Assembly (NCBI GenBank): GCA_002311655.1
Contig: DBYZ01000009.1
Location: 12,453-76,452 of the forward strand
Source of the DNA: Bacteroidales bacterium UBA1173
GTDB lineage: Bacteria; Bacteroidota; Bacteroidia; Bacteroidales; F082
Length of the DNA: 64,000 bases
Direction of reading: 5' to 3'
Shown piece by piece: positions 59,326 to 64,000 of this stretch; positions within the stretch are counted from its first letter, which is position 1; each line of letters opens with the position of its first letter. The translations under genes and the position numbers were made by a program. Under the pieces are notes generated by a model. The model was given only the letters and a program-made list of their open reading frames with translations, made no database searches and was not told the DNA's origin.

Positions 59326-60276
59326 ATGAAAATAGAAGTTCAAAACTACAAAGATACAAGAAGCGGCTTCGGCGACGGTTTGCTTGAAGCCGGAAAGCGT
59401 AACCCGAAGGTCGTCGGCCTCACCGCTGACCTCACAGGCTCGCTGAAGATGGGCGACTTTGCGAAAGCATTCCCAGAGAGATTTTTCCAAGTCGGCATTG
59501 CTGAAGCTAACATGGTCGGAATTGCAGCAGGATTAGCCATTGGAGGCTACATCCCGTTCACCGGAACATTCGCCAACTTCTCATCGGCGCGCATCTACGA
59601 CCAGATCCGCATGGTGGTGGCTTATTCCAACAAAAACGTTAAGATCTGCGCATCGCATGCTGGCGTGACTCTCGGCGAAGACGGCGCCACACACCAGACT
59701 CTCGAAGACATCGGAATGATGAAGATGTTGCCAAACATGACGGTTCTCGTTCCATGCGACTACAACCAGACAAAGGCTGCAACTATCGCCGCTGCCGAGC
59801 ATGACGGTCCTGTGTACCTGCGTTTCGGTCGCCCGAAAGTTGCTAACTTCACTCCAGTCGACGAGCCGTTTATTATTGGTAAGGCTCAGATGATTCAGGA
59901 AGGCACTGATGTCTCGATCTTCGCCTGCGGTCATCTCGTGTGGAAAGCCATCGAGGCTCTCCCGATTTTGAAGGAGATGGGAATCAACGCGGAGCTTATT
60001 AACATCCACACAATCAAGCCGTTGGATGTCGAGGCAGTGTTGAAGTCAGTGGCTAAGACAGGCTGTGTGGTTACCGCTGAAGAGCACATGCGCAACGGTG
60101 GTCTCGGCGACAGCATCGCACAAGTCCTCGCCTTGAACAACCCTCGTCCATTGGAAATGGTTGCCGTCAACGACGTCTTCGGTCAGAGCGGCACCCCAGA
60201 CGAACTGCTGAAACACTACCATCTCGACACCCCAGATATCGTCGAGGCAGTGAAGAGGGCTGTTGCTAGAAAATAA
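59326..60276 (+). CDS. Transketolase, C-terminal subunit
   Basis: The 316-residue second half of the split transketolase, with the pyrimidine-binding domain (VGLTADLTGSLKMGDF, FFQVGIAEANMVGIAAGLA, GVTLGEDGATHQTLEDIGMM) and the C-terminal transketolase domain (INIHTIKPLD, VTAEEHMRNGGLGDSIA). ATG 59326 gives the conserved N-terminus; the longer frame from 59278 would translate the repeat. A terminator follows directly. Confidence 0.92.
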   Translation: MKIEVQNYKDTRSGFGDGLLEAGKRNPKVVGLTADLTGSLKMGDFAKAFPERFFQVGIAEANMVGIAAGLAIGGYIPFTGTFANFSSARIYDQIRMVVAYSNKNVKICASHAGVTLGEDGATHQTLEDIGMMKMLPNMTVLVPCDYNQTKAATIAAAEHDGPVYLRFGRPKVANFTPVDEPFIIGKAQMIQEGTDVSIFACGHLVWKAIEALPILKEMGINAELINIHTIKPLDVEAVLKSVAKTGCVVTAEEHMRNGGLGDSIAQVLALNNPRPLEMVAVNDVFGQSGTPDELLKHYHLDTPDIVEAVKRAVARK

Positions 60277-60304
60277 AAAAAGGAGCCATTTGGCTCCTTT
60301 TTTT
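60277..60304 (+). terminator. Intrinsic terminator after the transketolase genes
   Basis: Stem AGGAGCCA-TT-TGGCTCCT with seven T or more after it and seven A before it. It can also serve the tRNA gene on the opposite strand. Confidence 0.9.
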
Positions 60305-60307
60305 ATG

Positions 60308-60381
60308 TAGCGGGGATGAGAATTGAACTCATGACCTCCGGGTTATGAATCCGACGCTCTAACCAACTGAGCTACCCCGCC
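60308..60381 (-). tRNA. tRNA-Met (anticodon CAT)
   Basis: The 74-base minus-strand cloverleaf has acceptor GGCGGGG/CCCCGCT with an A discriminator, a D arm GCTC-GAGC, loop TTCATAA with anticodon CAT, and T arm TGAG-TTCAATT-CTCA. CCA is not encoded. The first base pair is G-T, not the C-A mismatch of initiator tRNA, so it is probably the elongator. A tRNA-Ile (CAT decoded after lysidine modification) is the alternative. Confidence 0.85.
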
Positions 60382-60481
60382 GTTTTCGGAGTGCAAAAAT
60401 ACACACTTTTTTAATATCCACAACATTTTTTTTCATTTTTTTAAAAAAATAATTTTTCTACTTTCATATTAGAAAAATATG

Positions 60482-60489
60482 TATCTTTG
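60482..60489 (+). promoter_or_regulatory. -7 promoter motif for the DUF1573 gene
   Basis: TATCTTTG, 21 bases before the ATG at 60511. Confidence 0.55.
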
Positions 60490-60510
60490 TAGGTTGAAAT
60501 AATTGTAAAA

Positions 60511-60987
60511 ATGTCAAATATGAAAAAGTTATTCGTATTATTAAGCGCACTGTTTTTGATGTGCACAATGGCATTCGCACAAAACGAAGTGCCAGCGGAA
60601 AAACAAAACGGTCCGGAAATCACTTTTAAAGAAACAAACCACGATTTCGGTAATATCCCTTATAAAGGCAACGGCTCCTATGAATTCGTTTTCATCAACA
60701 CTGGCAACGAACCGCTTATCCTTTCACAACCGAAATCATCATGCGGATGCACGGTGCCTGAATGGCCAAAACAGCCTATTCTTCCAGGTGAGACCAACTG
60801 CATCAAGGTGACATACAAGAACACCGACCGTCCAGGCAGCTTTAACAAATATGTCACTATTTTTTCTAATGCATTGATAAACAAAGAGATAAAACTCCAT
60901 ATCAAAGGAACCGTCGAGCCTCAGCCAACGGAAGCAGCCCCGATGAAAATGGAAGGCGCAGGCGCACCAGTTAACAAGAGTAACTAA
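60511..60987 (+). CDS. Secreted DUF1573 protein
   Basis: A 158-residue protein with a signal peptide (ending MAFAQ) and one DUF1573 (ASPM/SPD-2-Hydin-like, immunoglobulin-fold) domain: HDFGNIPYKGNGSYEFVFINTGN split by SSCGCTVPEWPKQPILPGE and YKNTDRPGSFNKYVTI. The GCT motif is characteristic. A second in-frame ATG at 60520 begins MKKLFVLLSALF and is an equally likely start. Function is unknown. A PLP aminotransferase follows after 18 bases. Confidence 0.85.
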   Translation: MSNMKKLFVLLSALFLMCTMAFAQNEVPAEKQNGPEITFKETNHDFGNIPYKGNGSYEFVFINTGNEPLILSQPKSSCGCTVPEWPKQPILPGETNCIKVTYKNTDRPGSFNKYVTIFSNALINKEIKLHIKGTVEPQPTEAAPMKMEGAGAPVNKSN

Positions 60988-61005
60988 TACCTAATTAAAT
61001 ATATT

Positions 61006-62208
61006 ATGCCTAAAATTTCGAAAAAAGGCCAGTTTATGCCGGCTTCGCCAATCAGAAAGCTCGTTCCTTTCGCCGACGAAGCAAAATCAAGAGGTATTCA
61101 TGTGTATCACCTGAATATCGGTCAGCCAGATATCGCGACAACTCCATACGCTCTTGAAGCTGTCAAGAATTATGACGAAAAAGTTATCAAATACACACAT
61201 TCAGCCGGTACTCTTTCATACAGAAAGAAACTCTGCGAATATTATGACAGATTGAATATCCACGTCACTCCTGATGACATCATCGTGACAAACGGTGCTT
61301 CGGAAGCTCTCTCAATCGCTTTCCAGACCATCATGGACCCGGATGATGAAATCGTTATCCCTGAACCATTCTACGCAAACTATAACGGCTTCGCTCAGAC
61401 TGCCGGAGTGCGTGTACGCCCAATATATTCTGAGATTAACAACGGCTTCGCTCTTCCTCCAATCGAGGACTTTGAGAAGGCTATCACAGAGCACACAAAG
61501 GCCATCCTCATCTGTAACCCTAACAACCCGACAGGTTATCTCTATTCAGAAGAGGAAATGGAACGTCTGCGTCAGATTATCTTGAAATATGACCTTTATC
61601 TCATTTCTGATGAGGTTTATCGTGAGTTCTGCTATGACGGCTCTGTCCATCATTCAGCGATGAGCCTCAAGGGTGTTGATGATAACGTCATCTTGATCGA
61701 CTCAGTGTCAAAACGTTTCAGCGCATGCGGTATCCGCGTCGGTCGTATGGTGACACGTAACCGCGAAGTCATCGCCACAGCAATGAAGTTCGCTCAGGCT
61801 CGTCTGTCGCCTCCAACATACGGTCAGGTGGCTGGTGAAGCTGCTCTCGACACACCTGTTTCATATTTCGACGCTATCGTCGCCGAATACGTGAAACGTC
61901 GTGACGTTTGCGTTGAGGGTATCAACAAGATTCCAGGAGCATATTGCCCGACACCTAAAGGCGCTTTCTATATCGTGGCACATCTGCCAATCGACGATTC
62001 CGACAAGTTCTGCAAATGGATGCTCACCGACTTCAACTACAACGGCAAGACTGTGATGCTCGCTCCAGCAAGCGGATTCTATTCAACAATCGGTCTCGGC
62101 CGTCAGGAAGTGCGCTTGAGCTACTGCCTCAACTGCGACGACTTGAAAGACGCTATGATGATTCTCGGAAAAGCTCTCGAAGTGTATCCAGGTAAGAGAA
62201 GTTTCTAA
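61006..62208 (+). CDS. PLP-dependent aminotransferase (class I/II)
   Basis: A 400-residue fold-type I aminotransferase. Motifs: IGQPDIATTPYALEAV, TNGASEALSIAF, NPNNPTGYLYS, LISDEVYREF and the Schiff-base lysine near residue 236 in DSVSKRFSACGIRVGRM, with the arginine near RLSY. Aspartate/aromatic-type specificity is likely but not decidable by eye. Its stop codon overlaps that of the convergent namZ-type gene by four bases. Confidence 0.9.
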   Translation: MPKISKKGQFMPASPIRKLVPFADEAKSRGIHVYHLNIGQPDIATTPYALEAVKNYDEKVIKYTHSAGTLSYRKKLCEYYDRLNIHVTPDDIIVTNGASEALSIAFQTIMDPDDEIVIPEPFYANYNGFAQTAGVRVRPIYSEINNGFALPPIEDFEKAITEHTKAILICNPNNPTGYLYSEEEMERLRQIILKYDLYLISDEVYREFCYDGSVHHSAMSLKGVDDNVILIDSVSKRFSACGIRVGRMVTRNREVIATAMKFAQARLSPPTYGQVAGEAALDTPVSYFDAIVAEYVKRRDVCVEGINKIPGAYCPTPKGAFYIVAHLPIDDSDKFCKWMLTDFNYNGKTVMLAPASGFYSTIGLGRQEVRLSYCLNCDDLKDAMMILGKALEVYPGKRSF

Positions 62209-63389
62209 TAAATCAGATATTTTTCTCTGATTATCAGATAGTTATCGATTCCGGACTTCCACGATGAACGTATTTCATCCTCTGAAGCTCCGGAATCGAT
62301 TTTTTGTTGCATGTCGGCAATACCAACCAATTTTATGAAATAGTTGTTGAAAAACTTTTCGTCGTCTTTCAACTGTTTTCTTGCGTCAAGAATCCACGAA
62401 AGATTCAGCTTTTGCTCGTTGTTTTGATAATTGTGAGCGTATTCGGTTAAATTCTTTCCGTGACATTCCTTGTCGGAATAAAGTGGCGCGCGATGACCTT
62501 CGGCGGTTCTCGGAATAAACACGAAATCGTCAGTCATTGCTGGATGTCCGTAGACTTGAAACGGCATGTCGGTGCCACGTCCGACACTCACATCGGTGCC
62601 TTCAAACAAACAAAGCGAAGGATAGAGGTAAACTGACTCCCAGTTCGGCAGGTTCGGCGACGGCTTCACTGGCAGCTTGTAAATCGCGTTTCTGATGTAG
62701 TTTCCGAGCGGAATCACAGTCAGGTCGCACTGAAGACCGGCAGTTAGCCATTGCTCGCCGTTGACCATTAAAGCATATTCTCCTATGGTTAATCCGTAAA
62801 CTATTGGCACACAATGCATTCCGACAAATGAGGAGTTTTCTTTCTCAAGCACTGGACCGTCAACATAGAAACCGTTCGGGTTTGGACGGTCGAGCACAAT
62901 GACGGGAATCTCGTTTTCAGCGGCGGCTTCCATCACATAAGTCATCGTGGAGATGTATGTGTAGAAACGGCAACCAACATCTTGAAGGTCAAACAAAAGA
63001 ATATCAATGCCTTGCAGCTGTTCGGCAGTAGGTTTTTTGTTCTTTCCGTAAAGCGAAACGATGGAAATTCCGGTCTTTGCATCCACACCTGAAGCGATAG
63101 AGGCGCCTTCGTCGGCAGTGCCGCGAAATCCATGCTCTGGCGTGAAAATGCATTGAATATCAATGTTATAACTCAGTAAAGTGTCGATGAGATGCGTGCC
63201 GTTGTCCATGATGCTCGTCTGATTTGCCACAACTCCCACGTGTTTGTACTCAAGCAATGGAAGGTAATTCTCGGTTTGCATCGCGCCAGTCACAGCGTCT
63301 TTAGCATCGAGAAGTTTGAGTTCTTGAGCTTTGATATTCAATGATATAGATATGAGGATAGCAAATAAAGCTAAAATTTTTCTTGGCAT
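62205..63389 (-). CDS. namZ: Exo-beta-N-acetylmuramidase NamZ-like (DUF1343)
   Basis: A 394-residue protein with a signal peptide (MPRKILALFAILISISLNIKAQ). The DUF1343 core has VGVVANQTSIM, CIFTPEHGFRGTADEGASI, DILLFDLQDVGCRFYTYIST, LDRPNPNGFYVDGPVLE and GRGTDMPFQVYGHP. Members release MurNAc from muropeptide ends in the periplasm. The ATG at 63389 is chosen; the long open frame upstream runs over the divergent permease gene and does not resemble the family. The symbol follows the characterised Bacteroidota enzyme. Confidence 0.88.
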   Translation of the reverse strand: MPRKILALFAILISISLNIKAQELKLLDAKDAVTGAMQTENYLPLLEYKHVGVVANQTSIMDNGTHLIDTLLSYNIDIQCIFTPEHGFRGTADEGASIASGVDAKTGISIVSLYGKNKKPTAEQLQGIDILLFDLQDVGCRFYTYISTMTYVMEAAAENEIPVIVLDRPNPNGFYVDGPVLEKENSSFVGMHCVPIVYGLTIGEYALMVNGEQWLTAGLQCDLTVIPLGNYIRNAIYKLPVKPSPNLPNWESVYLYPSLCLFEGTDVSVGRGTDMPFQVYGHPAMTDDFVFIPRTAEGHRAPLYSDKECHGKNLTEYAHNYQNNEQKLNLSWILDARKQLKDDEKFFNNYFIKLVGIADMQQKIDSGASEDEIRSSWKSGIDNYLIIREKYLIY

Positions 63390-63404
63390 ATTCAATATTT
63401 TTTT

Positions 63405-63412
63405 TAATTTTG
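63405..63412 (+). promoter_or_regulatory. -7 promoter motif for the LolC/E-like gene
   Basis: TAATTTTG then C, 16 bases before the ATG at 63429. Confidence 0.5.
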
Positions 63413-63428
63413 CAATGATAAGAAAAAA

Positions 63429-64000
63429 ATGAACGCGTCGACATTCATATCGAAAAGAATTTTTTCTTTGTCGAAGGAAAATCTGTCCTCGACAGTGATG
63501 CGTATTGCCGTCACCAGTGTAGCTCTTGGAATCACTATCATGTTGATTTCCATTGCTGTAGTGGTCGGTTTTAAGAATCAGATAAAGGATAAAGTTATTG
63601 GTTTTGTCGCTCCGATTCACGTGCAGGCATTGAACCAGAACGAGTCGATTGAGGAGACTCCGTTTCTCTTTAATGATCGGTTGAAACACTGTCTGGACAT
63701 GCCTTTCATCACAGAGATGCACAAGACTGCCAACAAAGCGGGCATCATCAAAACAGACGATGAGATTCATGCTGTGGTGCTGAAAGGTGTTGATTTCGAT
63801 TACAATTGGAAGTATATTGATTCATATCTTGTTGGTGGCGAGATTCCGCAATACGTTGAGAATGAACGCTCTAACGATGTCGTTGTCTCTAATATCATTG
63901 CTCATAAGATGAATCTGAACGTCGGTGACCCGGTGCGAATTTGGTTTGTCGATCAGGACATGAAGGCGAGAGGCCGCAAATTCACAGTGAAAGGTCTCTA
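63429..64000 (+). CDS. Lipoprotein-releasing (LolC/LolE-like) ABC permease, partial
   Basis: The first 190 codons of a permease cut by the right edge. An N-terminal transmembrane helix (about 28-48, VALGITIMLISIAVVVGF) is followed by a MacB-like periplasmic domain (KVIGFVAPIHVQALNQNESI, VVVSNIIAHKMNLNVGD). N-terminal SRIFSLSKENLSS-like sequence (SKRIFSLSKENLSSTVMRIA) is typical of LolC/E. It probably works with an ATPase encoded beyond the window to extract lipoproteins from the inner membrane. Confidence 0.85.
   Translation, partial: MNASTFISKRIFSLSKENLSSTVMRIAVTSVALGITIMLISIAVVVGFKNQIKDKVIGFVAPIHVQALNQNESIEETPFLFNDRLKHCLDMPFITEMHKTANKAGIIKTDDEIHAVVLKGVDFDYNWKYIDSYLVGGEIPQYVENERSNDVVVSNIIAHKMNLNVGDPVRIWFVDQDMKARGRKFTVKGL

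Noticed and set aside
63390..63770. 127-residue N-terminal extension of the NamZ-like protein
   Set aside because: The extension covers the start of the divergent permease gene and has no family similarity; the ATG at 63389 begins a clean signal peptide.

Overview
The window is a 64 kb piece of a Bacteroidota chromosome, most likely an uncultured member of the order Bacteroidales. Four signals support this. Genes are repeatedly preceded by the Bacteroidota -7 promoter motif TAnnTTTG. Type IX secretion (T9SS) is represented by PorQ and several secreted proteins with T9SS C-terminal tails. NusB has the long Bacteroidota form. Several neighbourhoods are typical of the phylum: tsaD divergent from tamB, efp next to an lpxD-like gene, nfeD with a stomatin-like gene, and a split transketolase. 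I cannot name a genus or species from sequence alone.

Layout. 1-2.6 kb is a decayed accessory stretch: the N-terminal part of an AAA/DUF4143 ATPase (running off the left edge), remnants of a four-helix-bundle protein and of a WYL-type regulator, an array of hairpins, two copies of a compact structured element (one with its own promoter and T-run, so a candidate small RNA), and the C-terminal stump of a second AAA/DUF4143 protein. 2.7-7.3 kb holds metabolite repair (nnr), topoisomerase IV subunit B (parE) and a DMT transporter. 7.4-12.6 kb is a small cell-surface glycan locus: a flippase, a formyltransferase-like/beta-propeller fusion and a GT2 fusion protein. 12.6-17.7 kb is a housekeeping run: nusB, porQ, recF, DUF721, efp, lpxD-like. 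17.9-22.4 kb encodes a 1412-residue T9SS adhesin-like protein and a small protein with a sorting-tail-like C-terminus.

22.5-39.3 kb mixes central metabolism (gap), envelope proteins (a lipoprotein with a secreted DUF362 protein, a MORN protein, a T9SS esterase, an S9 peptidase, a PNGase F-like protein), a large dikinase-like protein lacking the C-terminal barrel, dgt and tsaD. 39.3-50.3 kb has tamB, a RecB/AddA-like helicase-nuclease and a tricorn-type protease. 50.4-58.3 kb is all minus strand: a GLUG adhesin with a TPR-transmembrane regulator, arginine deiminase, a YbaK-family deacylase, SPFH and NfeD proteins, and an RluA-type pseudouridine synthase. 58.4-64 kb has split transketolase, tRNA-Met, a DUF1573 protein, an aminotransferase, NamZ and a LolC/E-like permease cut by the right edge.

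Themes. Much of the window serves the envelope: T9SS assembly and cargo, lipid A, glycan export, TamB, lipoprotein release and muropeptide turnover. It is also rich in short repeats: heptamer satellites built on GTAAACT, AGTCTTT and GTTTGAA, and palindromic elements of the CATTTCGACCGAA and GAGACGCACGG types. Some of these repeats lie in frame inside genes and are translated. No rRNA, CRISPR array, prophage or complete insertion sequence was seen. The strongest candidates for undescribed biology are the two-copy structured element near 1.8-2.1 kb, the dikinase-like protein at 28.9-33.1 kb, the small sorting-tail protein at 22.2 kb, and the translated palindromic repeats.
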